Part shown: positions 37,492-47,844 of the stretch, piece by piece
Position numbering within the stretch: the stretch's first letter is position 1
Layout of the letters: every line of letters begins with the position of its first letter
Assembly (NCBI RefSeq): GCF_014695375.1
Contig: NZ_JACJOG010000035.1
Coordinates: 112,064 to 176,063, forward strand
DNA: 64,000 bases
Direction: 5' to 3'
Source of the DNA: Coleofasciculus sp. FACHB-T130
Lineage (GTDB): Bacteria > Cyanobacteriota > Cyanobacteriia > Cyanobacteriales > FACHB-T130
Position numbers and translations under genes: made by a program
Notes under the pieces: generated by a model
What the model saw: the letters and a program-made list of their open reading frames with translations, nothing else
Databases searched by the model: none
What the model was told of the DNA's origin: nothing

Positions 37492-38018
37492 TGCTTTCGA
37501 GATGGCTTCCCACTAGAGGAAAAAACGGTCAGAAGCGAATGCTGATTTTGGTTCTCGCTTTAGCAATGTCCCTAAGTTCCTCAGCCTGCCATGCCGATAA
37601 CAGTATCACCAGCAATGCCCCGTCAGAGATACCAACTGAACTATCAACCGAGCAGACAAACAGGATGAAGATCAACATCCAGATCGGAAACAAGGTTGTA
37701 CCAGCCATGTTGATTGACAGCAAAACCACTCAGGATTTTATTTCCCTGCTGCCATTAACACTGACGCTAAAAGATTACGCAAACACCGAAAAAATTAGTG
37801 ATTTGCCAAGACGATTATCGACAGAAGATGCACCTCCGGGCACCGATCCTGCGGTTGGAGATATTGCTTATTACGCTCCTGGGGGGAATTTAGCGATGTA
37901 TTACAACGATTTTGGATACTCAAACGGACTCATTATCCTCGGAAAAATTGACGGTGACATCGAGGCATTGAATGTGCCTGGTTCTGTAGAAGCGACGATT
38001 GAGTTGCGATCACAGTAA
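37491..38018 (+). CDS. Cyclophilin-fold lipoprotein
   Basis: The protein has 175 residues. A hydrophobic segment with lipobox SSAC puts the lipidated cysteine at residue 33. The mature part matches the cyclophilin-like domain family typical of bacterial alcohol-dehydrogenase-type islands: MKINIQIGNKVVPAMLIDSK, SLLPLTLTLKDYANTEKI, and GDIAYYAPGGNLAMYYND. Whether it has peptidyl-prolyl isomerase activity is unknown. It overlaps the cupin stop by one base (TGATG) and precedes the hydrolase by about 80 bases. Confidence 0.8.
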   Translation: MLSRWLPTRGKNGQKRMLILVLALAMSLSSSACHADNSITSNAPSEIPTELSTEQTNRMKINIQIGNKVVPAMLIDSKTTQDFISLLPLTLTLKDYANTEKISDLPRRLSTEDAPPGTDPAVGDIAYYAPGGNLAMYYNDFGYSNGLIILGKIDGDIEALNVPGSVEATIELRSQ

Positions 38019-38101
38019 AGAGGGTACGAAATGAAACTGCTTGCGACGGCTATTGAGCCAAAGTGAACCCGCTAAATAAACCCACACATACGAACAAATC
38101 A

Positions 38102-39196
38102 ATGAAACACCGCGTTCTAATACCAACCCTCTTGATGAGTGCAATCTGTGCCACGGCGGCATTTGCGCTCGACAAAACACACGTCTCACGTAAGAAGATA
38201 TCCCAAGCACCCGTGCAGCAGTCCGCTGTGGTTGAGGGGGTAGACAACTTCTATAAGAGCGACAAGGTGACCATGCAGAAGGTTACATTCAAAAACCAAT
38301 ACAACATACAGGTTGCTGGGACTCTCTTCATCCCCAAAGCCTTGAATCAGAACGCCAGGAATCCGGCAATCATTGTCGGGCACCCAATGGGCGCAGTCAA
38401 AGAACAGAGCGCAAATCTGTATGCCCAAAAGCTGGCTGAGCAGGGATTCGTCACCTTGTCCCTCGATTTGTCTTTCTGGGGCGAGAGTGAGGGGCAGCCT
38501 CGCAACGTTGTTTCGCCGGATATTTATGCCGAGGATTTCAGTGCTGCGGTCGATTTTCTGGGCACTCGACCATTCGTTGACAGGGATCGGATTGGCGTTC
38601 TCGGGATTTGCGGCAGCGGGAGCTTCGTCATCAGCGCCGCCAAGATCGACCCGCGCATGAAGGCTATTGCGACGGTCAGTATGTATGACATGGGTGCTGC
38701 CGCTCGCAACGGGCTTAAGCATTCTACGACCCTGGAACAAAGGAAGAAATGGATCGCAGAGGCGGCCCAGCAACGCTATGCGGAGTTCACGGGCGGCGAG
38801 ACCAAATACACAAGCGGAACCGTGCATGAACTCAATGAGAACTCTACCCCCATTGAGCGTGAGTTCTATGACTTTTACCGCACTCCTAGGGGCGAATACA
38901 CCCCCAAAAGTTCGTCGCCGAAACTGACAACGCATCCGACGCTTACCAGCAACGTCAAATTCATGAACTTTTACCCGTTCGATGACATTGAAACGATTTC
39001 GCCTCGTCCCATGCTGTTCATCACGGGTGACAATGCACATTCTAAGGAGTTCAGCGAAGATGCCTACAAACGCGCAGCCGAGCCAAAGGATCTCTATATC
39101 GTTCCGAACGCGGGACACGTCGATTTGTACGACCGGGTGAACCTTATCCCGTGGGACAAGCTTGCGTCCTTTTTCAATCAGCACCTCAGTCGGTAA
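38102..39196 (+). CDS. Exported alpha/beta hydrolase, dienelactone-hydrolase-like
   Basis: This 364-residue protein has an N-terminal signal sequence (LIPTLLMSAICATAAFA). The alpha/beta hydrolase core runs from about residue 50: GHPMGAVKEQSANLYAQKLA (oxyanion loop), nucleophile elbow GICGSGSF, where a cysteine takes the place of the usual serine as in dienelactone hydrolases, acid in LFITGDNAHS, and histidine in PNAGHVDLYD. Substrate unknown. The ATG at 38102 is preferred to a GTG at 38063. The first 422 bases, with leader, are repeated at 41426 in a broken copy. A long antisense frame over it is a shadow. Confidence 0.85.
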   Translation: MKHRVLIPTLLMSAICATAAFALDKTHVSRKKISQAPVQQSAVVEGVDNFYKSDKVTMQKVTFKNQYNIQVAGTLFIPKALNQNARNPAIIVGHPMGAVKEQSANLYAQKLAEQGFVTLSLDLSFWGESEGQPRNVVSPDIYAEDFSAAVDFLGTRPFVDRDRIGVLGICGSGSFVISAAKIDPRMKAIATVSMYDMGAAARNGLKHSTTLEQRKKWIAEAAQQRYAEFTGGETKYTSGTVHELNENSTPIEREFYDFYRTPRGEYTPKSSSPKLTTHPTLTSNVKFMNFYPFDDIETISPRPMLFITGDNAHSKEFSEDAYKRAAEPKDLYIVPNAGHVDLYDRVNLIPWDKLASFFNQHLSR

Positions 39197-39219
39197 GCGA
39201 GAAACTGGCAGGAGAATAT

Positions 39220-40014
39220 GTGCTACTCAACTCGAATGGAAACTTCACAGATAAGGTGGCTTTTGTCACCGGAGCAGCGAACGGCATCGGTCGAGCGACA
39301 GCGCTGGCATTTGCCCGTGAGGGCGCTAACGTGGTGGTCGCTGACATTTCAGAACAAGGCAATCAAGAAACAGTCCGCATAATTGAGGAACTCGACGGGC
39401 GGGCGGGAGCTTCGCTGCTGCCGAAGGCAATCGCCATCAGGTGCGACGTGACGCGAGCCGAGGACGTGAAGGCGGCTCTGGATAAGACTATCGAGACTTT
39501 CGGGCGGCTGGACTTTGCCTTCAACAACGCTGGCGTGGAACAGAAGATAGCGGCGACAGCCGACCTTACAGAGGAGGAGTGGAACCGCATCGTCAACATC
39601 AACCTGCGCGGCGTGTTCCTGTGCCTAAAGCACGAAATCCCGCTGATGCTTAAGCAAGGGGGTGGCGCGATCGTGAATACCTCTTCAGGTGCTGGAGTCA
39701 AAGGCTTCAAAGGTCAAGCGGCTTACGTGGCTGCAAAGCATGGCGTGGTCGGACTGACCAAGGCGGCGGCACTTGACTACGCCGCGCAGAACATTCGCAT
39801 CAACGCTGTGTGTCCCGGAATCATCGACACCCCGATGATGGATCGCTTCAGCGGCGGCACTTCCGAAGGACGAGAACGAGTGATCTCGCAGGAACCAATT
39901 GGCAGGATGGGTCAACCCGAAGAGATCGCCAATGCCGTCATCTGGCTGTGTTCGGATGCGTCCTCCTTCGCTGTTGGGCACGCCCTGGTCGTCGATGGCG
40001 GTCAAACGGTGTAG
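39220..40014 (+). CDS. Short-chain dehydrogenase/reductase (SDR)
   Basis: This 264-residue classical SDR has the Rossmann motif TGAANGIG at about residues 17-24, NNAG (FAFNNAGVEQ) near residue 100, and the catalytic set of serine (NTSSGAG) with YVAAK (Tyr-x3-Lys). The tail (IWLCSDASSFAVGHALVVDG) is typical of sugar or alcohol SDRs that use NAD(P)H. The GTG at 39220 follows AGGAG by five bases. An earlier GTG at 39151 would overlap the hydrolase by 46 bases and is less likely. Its codons look more GC-rich than those of neighbouring core genes. Substrate unknown. Confidence 0.88.
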   Translation: MLLNSNGNFTDKVAFVTGAANGIGRATALAFAREGANVVVADISEQGNQETVRIIEELDGRAGASLLPKAIAIRCDVTRAEDVKAALDKTIETFGRLDFAFNNAGVEQKIAATADLTEEEWNRIVNINLRGVFLCLKHEIPLMLKQGGGAIVNTSSGAGVKGFKGQAAYVAAKHGVVGLTKAAALDYAAQNIRINAVCPGIIDTPMMDRFSGGTSEGRERVISQEPIGRMGQPEEIANAVIWLCSDASSFAVGHALVVDGGQTV

Positions 40015-40097
40015 TGATGTGCAACGCCAACCCGATCGAACCCTAAACGCACGACAACAAAGCATTGTCGCCATCGTCTCCTTCACCACCAACGACG

Positions 40098-40205
40098 ATG
40101 ACTCATATCGCTACTCAGGAGGTACTCGACGGCAAGCCCTTAGACTGGATGGAAAAGGTCAGCGACGAACAATACCAGGACAGATTCAAGACCGAGTACA
40201 AGTAA
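40098..40205 (+). pseudogene. C-terminal remnant of a second cupin gene
   Basis: The frame ATG...TAA codes for [20 protein letters not shown], then [15 protein letters not shown]. This aligns with the end of the cupin at 36988 ([20 protein letters not shown], then [10 protein letters not shown]), about two thirds identical. The upstream TTMTH part also matches in frame for a few codons. No cupin barrel remains, so only about 36 codons of a second cupin survive between the SDR and the alcohol dehydrogenase. Confidence 0.85.
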
Positions 40206-40238
40206 ACCAGCTTATCTTCCAGATTGGAGCATCAATTT

Positions 40239-41300
40239 ATGTACAACGCCAAAGCTTACTCCGCAGTCAGTGCAACATCACCGCTGGCCTCCGACACGAT
40301 CGCACGGCGCGATCCTACTGAGCACGACGTTCAGATTGAAATTCTCTTCTGCGGCATCTGCCACTCCGACCTCCATTCAGTGCGTAACGAGTGGAGCGAT
40401 TTCATGTCCACAACCTACCCGATCGTTCCCGGTCATGAGATTGTTGGACGGGTCACTCAAGTCGGTTCAGCAGTGACCAAGTTCAAGTCGGGCGATCTAG
40501 TGGGAGTTGGCTGCATGGTCGATTCGGATGGTCACTGTCCCAAATGCAAGGCTGGCTTTGAGCAGTTTTGCCAAAATGCGATCTTCACCTACAACTCCCC
40601 AGACAAGCACAAGACCGCTCCAGTTACCTATGGTGGCTATTCCAATAGCATTGTTGTCGATCAACGCTTCGTGCTGCGCGTTCCCCCAAACCTCGATCTA
40701 GCTGGAGTTGCGCCGCTCCTGTGTGCAGGCATTACCACGTATTCGCCACTCCGTCATTGGGGAGTTACAGAGGGTAAGAAAGTAGGTGTGGTTGGTCTGG
40801 GCGGATTGGGGCACATGGGCGTGAAGCTTGCTCATGCAATGGGAGCGCGCGTTGTTGTCTTTACCACGTCCCCCGACAAGAAAGAAGACGCGCTCCGCCT
40901 GGGTGCCGATGAAGTTGTTGTTTCCCACAATGATGACGAGATGCAAAAGCACGCTGGTAGCTTCGATTTTATCCTCGATACCGTCGCCGCCAAGCACGAC
41001 ATTAATGCTTATCTCAACCTGCTGGGCCTCGATGGTAATATCACCCTGGTTGGTGCGCCTGAAAAGCCTCTAGATGTCGCGGCATTTAGTCTGATTATGA
41101 GTCGCCGCAGTCTTTCTGGCTCTATGATCGGCGGCATCGCCGAAACCCAAGAGATGCTCGACTTTTGCGGTGAACACAATATCACCGCCGATGTTGAAGT
41201 CATCCCCATCCAGAAGGTCAACGAAGCCTACGAGCGACTGCTCAAGTCCGATGTGAAATATCGCTTTGTAATTGATATGGCTTCTCTGAAATCTGAATAA
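40239..41300 (+). CDS. Zinc-dependent NAD(P) alcohol dehydrogenase (CAD/YahK-like)
   Basis: This 353-residue medium-chain dehydrogenase has catalytic zinc ligands in CGICHSDLHS (Cys, then GHE as PGHEIVGRV) and structural zinc cysteines C-x2-C...C in GHCPKCKAGFEQFC. The Rossmann motif GLGGLGHMGVKLAHA is at about residues 187-201. The pattern is that of the cinnamyl-alcohol-dehydrogenase/YahK subgroup, which reduces aldehydes with NADPH. GGAG nine bases before the ATG at 40239 supports this start. With the YqhC-like regulator it fits an aldehyde-detoxification module. A fragment of a second copy follows. Confidence 0.9.
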   Translation: MYNAKAYSAVSATSPLASDTIARRDPTEHDVQIEILFCGICHSDLHSVRNEWSDFMSTTYPIVPGHEIVGRVTQVGSAVTKFKSGDLVGVGCMVDSDGHCPKCKAGFEQFCQNAIFTYNSPDKHKTAPVTYGGYSNSIVVDQRFVLRVPPNLDLAGVAPLLCAGITTYSPLRHWGVTEGKKVGVVGLGGLGHMGVKLAHAMGARVVVFTTSPDKKEDALRLGADEVVVSHNDDEMQKHAGSFDFILDTVAAKHDINAYLNLLGLDGNITLVGAPEKPLDVAAFSLIMSRRSLSGSMIGGIAETQEMLDFCGEHNITADVEVIPIQKVNEAYERLLKSDVKYRFVIDMASLKSE

Positions 41301-41334
41301 CCGAGGTGAAACTTCGCAGGAGTACCAATGCAAA

Positions 41335-41427
41335 CGTGCTTACGAGCGCTTGGTGAACAAGGACGCGCGCTATCGCTTCGTCATCGACATAGCCCCGCTG
41401 AAGGCAGGCGCGTCGAACCGAAGCTAA
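41335..41427 (+). pseudogene. C-terminal remnant of a second alcohol dehydrogenase
   Basis: The frame reads RAYERLVNKDARYRFVIDIA, then PLKAGASNRS and a stop at 41425. It aligns with the end of the intact enzyme (EAYERLLKSDVKYRFVIDMA, then SLKSE). About 30 codons survive. Its GC-rich third positions differ from the genome average and suggest a distinct donor. It is followed within a few bases by the duplicated hydrolase leader. Confidence 0.85.
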
Positions 41428-41847
41428 CCCGCTAGATAAACCCACACCTACGAACAAATCAATGAAACACCGCGTTCTAATACCAACCCTCTTGATGAGT
41501 GCAATCTGTGCAACGGCGGCATTTGCGCTCGACAAAACACACGTCTCACGTAAGAAGATATCCCAAGCACCCGTGCAGCAGTCCGCTGTGGTTGAGGGGG
41601 TAGACAACTTCTATAAGAGCGACAAGGTGACGGTGCAGAAGGTTACATTCAAAAACCAATACAACATGCAGGTTGCTGGGACTCTCTTCATCCCCAAAGC
41701 CTTGAATCAGAACGCCAGGAATCCGGCAATCATTGCCGGGCACCCAATGGGCGCAGTCAAAGAACAGAGCGCAAATCTGTATGCCCAAAAGCTGGCTGAG
41801 CAGGGATTCGTCACCTTGTCCCTCGATTTGTCTTTCTGGGGCGAGAG
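41426..41847 (+). repeat. Second copy of a 422-bp direct repeat (first copy 38066-38487)
   Basis: The sequence from AACCCGCTA at 41426 to GCGAGAG at 41847 repeats 38066-38487 with seven mismatches by my count, about 98 percent identity, at an offset of 3360 bases. It spans the hydrolase leader and its first 129 codons. The sharp break at GCGAGAG suggests recombination within the gene. Confidence 0.88.
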
Positions 41848-41869
41848 CGGTCGTCGAGTCCGGGCGTGA
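41462..41869 (+). pseudogene. Truncated copy of the alpha/beta hydrolase gene
   Basis: This open frame of 135 codons encodes the signal peptide and first part of the hydrolase at 38102, up to SLDLSFWGES. It then runs into unrelated codons (GRRVRA) and stops. The nucleophile, acid and histidine are all missing, so it cannot be active. The fusion point is the end of the 422-bp direct repeat. Confidence 0.88.
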
Positions 41870-41884
41870 CGAGTATTTAGTCAC

Positions 41885-42167
41885 ATTGACGTCGTCGTCA
41901 ACAACGTGGGGTATAGCCTGCGCGGCTAAGTTCGAGGAACTATCCTTATCCGAGATCAAGCGCCAGTTTGCGACCACCTTCCGTGGAAGCTCAACTCCGG
42001 AGAGCGACGTGACAACGAGTAAGCCTGACGAAATCCCCGAAGCGGTTCTTTGGCTTGATTCGGATGCGACTTCGTTTGTAATTGGACATGCGATGTCCGT
42101 CGATGGAGAATTTGTACACTCCCAAACTGAGGACGACGCTTCAGGGGCGACACTGGCACTCATTTGA
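41885..42167 (+). pseudogene. Scrambled SDR fragments
   Basis: IDVVVNNVGYSLRG (41885-41926) is the NNAG-type core of an SDR. It ends in a stop, and the neighbouring frame continues KFEELSLSEIKRQFATTF. The text then jumps to SKPDEIPEAVLWLDSDATSF and VIGHAMSVDGEFV, the usual SDR C-terminus. About 110 middle residues with the YxxxK centre are absent. The pieces come from an SDR distinct from the intact one at 39220. Confidence 0.8.
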
Positions 42168-42273
42168 CAACAGGATGGTTGTCTTTCGAGATCGTGATTT
42201 CTTCACCACGAAGTGCCACCTCAATTAATTTGGGCAGAGGTTGAGATGCCGCAGCGAGATCGATTTGCTGCAT
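42160..42273 (-). pseudogene. Truncated antitoxin-like gene (Phd/YefM or VapB type) at the island edge
   Basis: The minus-strand frame starts MQQIDLAAASQPLPKLIEVA, then LRGEEITISKDNHPVVK, and stops at once. This is the usual N-terminal part of small cyanobacterial antitoxins that pair with PIN-domain toxins, whose next residues would be L-x-P after PVVK. A GAGGG lies eight bases before the ATG at 42273. The stop belongs to the SDR remnant sequence, so the island end cut the gene after 37 codons. No toxin gene follows. Confidence 0.7.
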
Positions 42274-42290
42274 AAATCTAACCCTCTTTT

Positions 42291-43459
42291 TTATTCATCT
42301 TCCATCTTTTCTGAAAAATCCGTGTCTTGATACACTTGGTCAAGTGCCTGCTGTTGAGTGCGCCGGGAAGGACGACGGTATTTTTTTGCTTCCAACCGGG
42401 GTTCGTATTGACTGTGCCCTTTACCCTTCGTTTTCATTTTCAGGGTGGCGTCGGGATCGGCTTGTTGGTTCAGATGAGTAGAAAGAGCGATCGCATCTTT
42501 CAGAAAATCTAGATAATGATCGTAACGTTCCCAATCCCCTCGCACCGCACAATTCGGCTCATCCCGATGCAGGCAATCACTAAATTGACATCGGGCAACC
42601 GCTAAGCGCTGGCGTGCTTCTGGGAAATAATGCACTAACTCTTCCGGAGTCGCATCCAAGTCTGGTTGGTTGAATCCAGGGGTATCTGCAATGAATCCGC
42701 CTGTCGGTAATTCAAACAATTCAACGTGTCGCGTCGTATGACGCCCTCGGCTGAGTTTGCCGGAAACTTCTCCGACGCGCAGATTGACGCTGGGAATGAG
42801 AAAGTTTACGATGCTCGATTTCCCGACGCCAGAAAGACCCGCAAAAATAGTAATTTTATGATTTAGTTGATGCTGGAATTCTTCTAGACCTCGACCTGTG
42901 TGGACGCTGATAAATATCGGTTGGTAGCCCCATCCTTGCAAGCGATCGCGCCATTGGTTGAGTTGGTCAGTTGTCACTAAATCGCTTTTATTTAAGCAAA
43001 GGCAGACTTCTAAGCCAGTAGACTCTCCTTTTACCAGAAAACGACTCAATTGATAGGCATCCAACGTAGGTTCTTCTAGGGCAAAAACAAGAAGAATTTG
43101 CTGAGCATTTGCCACTGGAGGACGATCTAGTTCGCTTGTGCGGGGGAAAACTTCGGCGATCGCTCCCCGTCCACCTGCCCAGTCAGCTTCCTCAATCAGA
43201 ACGCGATCGCCTACCATCACCTTCTGACCTATTTTTTTCAGCCTTGCGCGACGAGTACACAGGAGAAAGGGAGTTATCGGCGGGGTGTCAGCTTCCAACT
43301 CCGGACTACTGAGGTCTAGTCGCACTTGATAGAAATTCGCCTGCACAGCCACCACCGTCCCAATTAACGGCGAAGATTCTTCCAACCGATCAACCGGATC
43401 TGGAAATTTCTCCTCCCTCTCCTCTCCTGTCGGCGGTAGCGACGGAGGTGGTACAGAAC

Positions 43460-43463
<4 letters not shown>
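42291..43463 (-). CDS. rsgA: Ribosome small-subunit biogenesis GTPase RsgA
   Basis: This 390-residue GTPase has the circularly permuted order of the RsgA/YjeQ family: OB-fold N-terminus (about residues 35-100), G4 LNKSDL near residue 157, G1 AGLSGVGKSSIVNF near residue 213, G3 DTPGFNQP near 260, and a C-terminal zinc site (CQFSDCLHRDEPNC). It checks 30S maturation. The tail after residue 325 is longer and basic (MKTKGKGHSQYEPRLEAKKY). It overlaps the TusA-like gene by four bases and closes the chaperone operon. Confidence 0.94.
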
Positions 43464-44880
<1,417 letters not shown>

Positions 44881-44960
44881 TTAAGGGTTAGGAGAACGGA
44901 AAAATGAAAACTTTAGATATCCTTCAATTTTTCATTTTTCCTTTTTTATTTTTAATTGAT

Positions 44961-46919
44961 TTAGTCAACTGGCTCGTAGTCAGCCTGAACGGTATTATCG
45001 TCATCAAATCTAAAGTCATCGTCATCGGGTGTGGAGTCAGGCGCTTCACGAAACTCTGGGGATATGCCACTTTCCAAGCTTTCGTAATCATCCGGTGTCT
45101 CGCGTCCGCTGGCTTGCTGGTACACGGCAGCACCAATCGCAAACAGTGTCTGCTGAAAATCGTCAATCTGTTGTTTGATCTCCTCAACACTAATTGAGGG
45201 GTTAGCCAGCGCCGCTCGCACCGCTGTAGCCTTCTTATTTGCCTGCGTTTTGATATCCTCTGCAACTAGATCCCCGTTATCATTTAACGTCGATTCATAG
45301 CTGTAGAACAGGCTATCAGCCTGATTTTTCAGCTCCACTACTTGCATCCGACGCTGGTCTTCTTCGGCATAGGTTTCAGCTTCGTGCCGCATCCGTTCGA
45401 CTTCGCTGGCACTCAAGCCGCCGGTATTGCTAATCCGGATACTCTGCTCTCTCCCAGTGCCTTTGTCTTGAGCCAATACTTTGAGAATTCCATCAACGCC
45501 AATTTCAAAGGACACTTCAATTTGAGGGATGCCTCTGGGAGCGGGGGGAATTCCTGCTAGGAGGAATTTGCCAAGACTTTTGTTATCTTTCGCCATCGCC
45601 CGCTCACCCTGTAAGACGTGAATTTCCACGCTGGTTTGTCCGTCGGTGGCGGTGGAAAAAACTTGGGATTTCGTCGTGGGAATTGTGGTGTTGCGCTCAA
45701 TAATTTTTGTAAACACTTCTCCCAAGGTTTCAATGCCCAAGCTTAGGGGGGCAACATCCAATAGCAGCAGATCCTCGACTTCGCCGCTTAAGACGCCTCC
45801 TTGGATCGCTGCTCCCAGCGCCACTGCTTCATCCGGGTTGATCGACCGATCGGGTGCTTTGCCGCCAAAAAACTTCTTAATCGCATCTTGAACGGCCGGA
45901 ATTCGAGTTGAACCTCCCACCAGGATGATCCGGTCAATCTCATTGGCTGTCAAACCGCTGTCTTTGATCGCCTGAGCTACAGGCTCAATGGTACCTTCCA
46001 CCAAATGGTTGACGAGTTCTTCAAACTGGGCGCGGGAAAGTTCCATCTCTAAATGTTTTGGCCCGGTTTCATCGGCGGTGATGAATGGCAAATTGATGGA
46101 GGTGCTGCCCATGCTGGAAAGTTCGATTTTGGCTTTCTCTGCTGCCTCTCGCAACCGCTGGAGAGCCATTTTGTCGGTTCCCAGGTCGATGGAATCTTGC
46201 TGTTTGAAGTTTTCGATCATCCAGCGGACAATGCTGTTGTCAAAGTCATCTCCGCCTAGATGGTTGTTTCCAGAGGTAGCTTTGACTTCAAAAACGCCGT
46301 CACCCAATTGGAGTACGGACACGTCGAAGGTACCGCCCCCTAAGTCAAACACCAGAATGCACTGCTCTTCATCTTGTTTATCCAAGCCGTAGGCAAGAGC
46401 AGCTGCCGTGGGTTCGTTGATGATCCGTAAAACTTCCAGTCCGGCAATGGTACCGGCATCTTTTGTCGCCTGCCTTTGGGCGTCTGTGAAGTAGGCAGGT
46501 ACGGTGATGACTGCCTGGTCTACCTGTTCGCCAAGAAAGTTTTCTGCATCCTGCTTTAGCTTTTGCAGGATCATCGCTGAGATTTCTTGGGGGGTGTAGT
46601 TGCGTCCCCGAATTTGGACATCGACGGTATCATCGCGACCTTTGATACAGGTGTAGGGCACGCGCGATCGCTCTACTTCGGTGTCATCCCAGCGGCGGCC
46701 GATAAAGCGTTTAATGCTGTATACCGTATTTTCGGCATTGGTGACAGCTTGCCGTTTCGCTAGCTGACCCACTAGGCGATCGCCGCCCTTGCCAAATCCC
46801 ACGATACTTGGGGTCGTTCTCCCTCCTTCTGTGTTAGAGATGACGATGGGTTGACCCCCCTCTAAAACAGCCACGCAACTATTGGTCGTGCCCAAGTCGA
46901 TGCCAATGACTTTTCCCAT
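44961..46919 (-). CDS. dnaK: Chaperone DnaK (HSP70)
   Basis: This 652-residue HSP70 has the nucleotide-binding domain ([17 protein letters not shown] at the start, [24 protein letters not shown]) and substrate-binding domain ([15 protein letters not shown]), with an acidic tail ending [14 protein letters not shown]. The frame opens 26 codons earlier, but the ATG at 46919 ([10 protein letters not shown]) is the family start. Its place after grpE and before dnaJ is standard. I see no CIRCE (HrcA operator) upstream of the cluster. Confidence 0.95.
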   Translation of the reverse strand: MGKVIGIDLGTTNSCVAVLEGGQPIVISNTEGGRTTPSIVGFGKGGDRLVGQLAKRQAVTNAENTVYSIKRFIGRRWDDTEVERSRVPYTCIKGRDDTVDVQIRGRNYTPQEISAMILQKLKQDAENFLGEQVDQAVITVPAYFTDAQRQATKDAGTIAGLEVLRIINEPTAAALAYGLDKQDEEQCILVFDLGGGTFDVSVLQLGDGVFEVKATSGNNHLGGDDFDNSIVRWMIENFKQQDSIDLGTDKMALQRLREAAEKAKIELSSMGSTSINLPFITADETGPKHLEMELSRAQFEELVNHLVEGTIEPVAQAIKDSGLTANEIDRIILVGGSTRIPAVQDAIKKFFGGKAPDRSINPDEAVALGAAIQGGVLSGEVEDLLLLDVAPLSLGIETLGEVFTKIIERNTTIPTTKSQVFSTATDGQTSVEIHVLQGERAMAKDNKSLGKFLLAGIPPAPRGIPQIEVSFEIGVDGILKVLAQDKGTGREQSIRISNTGGLSASEVERMRHEAETYAEEDQRRMQVVELKNQADSLFYSYESTLNDNGDLVAEDIKTQANKKATAVRAALANPSISVEEIKQQIDDFQQTLFAIGAAVYQQASGRETPDDYESLESGISPEFREAPDSTPDDDDFRFDDDNTVQADYEPVD

Positions 46920-47064
46920 AGCTAGCTGTAGTAAAGGTTTACAGGATTTGTTAAGTAGCCGTCGAATTGCTTGTCCGAAATGGTTCGGACCCGGCACCAG
47001 ATTTCCATCAATTTGATTGTAATTTCTGACGCCTTCAACCGTCGATGCAGTGCATCAAACTCCA

Positions 47065-47844
47065 TTAACTTTCGCCAGAAAGCGGATGACCTTCCTCTGA
47101 GGGTACCACGGGCTCCATACCAGCAGCAACTTTGACTAGGGCGTGGCGCAAGACGCGATCGCCCAAGAAATAGCCGCGCACCAGCTGTTCGATCACGGCT
47201 CCTTCTGGATATTCATTCGTTGGTTCCCGCATCACGGCTTCGTGGAGATTGGGATCGAAATCTTGACCCTCGGGACGCATGGGAGATACTCCGATGCGCT
47301 TGAGAGCGTCTGCCAGCTGTTTGTAGACACTCTGGTAGCTTTTGTGGATGCTCCATTCTCCATCAGTTTGCGGCTTAATCTGCGATCGCGCCCGCTCAAA
47401 ATTATCCACTACGGGCAGTAACTCAGTAATGGTGGTGCACTTGATCTGCACCTCCGAGTCTTCCTTCTCTTTGAGAGTCCGCTTGCGGAAATTTTCAAAA
47501 TCTGCGGCTATCCTCATGTACTGAGTTTTGAAAGAGTCACACTGTTGCGTGCGCTCTTCCACTTGCGCTTTTAAAGCCTCCACTTCCCGCGTCAATGCTT
47601 CTACAGCCGCTGTGTTGCTGGCTGCTTCTGCGTTACTTTCGTCTCCGCTGGCTCCGGAGGTTGCACTGGCATCTGATACCACATCAGATGTTTGGCTTGT
47701 GCCATACACTGACGCCTCCCCTAATGGTTCTCCATTTAAGGTTCCCGTTTCAGATAATGGTTCATTCCCCATTTCCTGTGCCACCGCCTGGTTATCAACC
47801 ATTGGAGGTGAAGTATTGTCTTGCTGATTTTCTTCCTCGTTCAT
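47065..47844 (-). CDS. grpE: Nucleotide exchange factor GrpE
   Basis: This 259-residue GrpE has a long acidic, low-complexity N-terminus (about residues 1-75), a coiled coil (LTREVEALKAQVEERTQQ) and the C-terminal beta-wing domain (HEAVMREPTNEYPEGAVIEQ, then VRGYFLGDRVLRHALVKVA). It releases ADP from DnaK. First gene of the chaperone cluster. The N-terminal extension is longer than in E. coli and common in cyanobacteria. Confidence 0.94.
   Translation of the reverse strand: MNEEENQQDNTSPPMVDNQAVAQEMGNEPLSETGTLNGEPLGEASVYGTSQTSDVVSDASATSGASGDESNAEAASNTAAVEALTREVEALKAQVEERTQQCDSFKTQYMRIAADFENFRKRTLKEKEDSEVQIKCTTITELLPVVDNFERARSQIKPQTDGEWSIHKSYQSVYKQLADALKRIGVSPMRPEGQDFDPNLHEAVMREPTNEYPEGAVIEQLVRGYFLGDRVLRHALVKVAAGMEPVVPSEEGHPLSGES

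Noticed and set aside
38186..39184. A 332-codon open frame antisense to the alpha/beta hydrolase
   Set aside because: The plus-strand frame has a signal peptide and the hydrolase triad; the minus frame has no recognisable domain and mirrors the GC-rich codons.
46920..46997. Longer dnaK start, 26 extra codons
   Set aside because: HSP70 proteins start [12 protein letters not shown]; the extra codons have no counterpart in the family.
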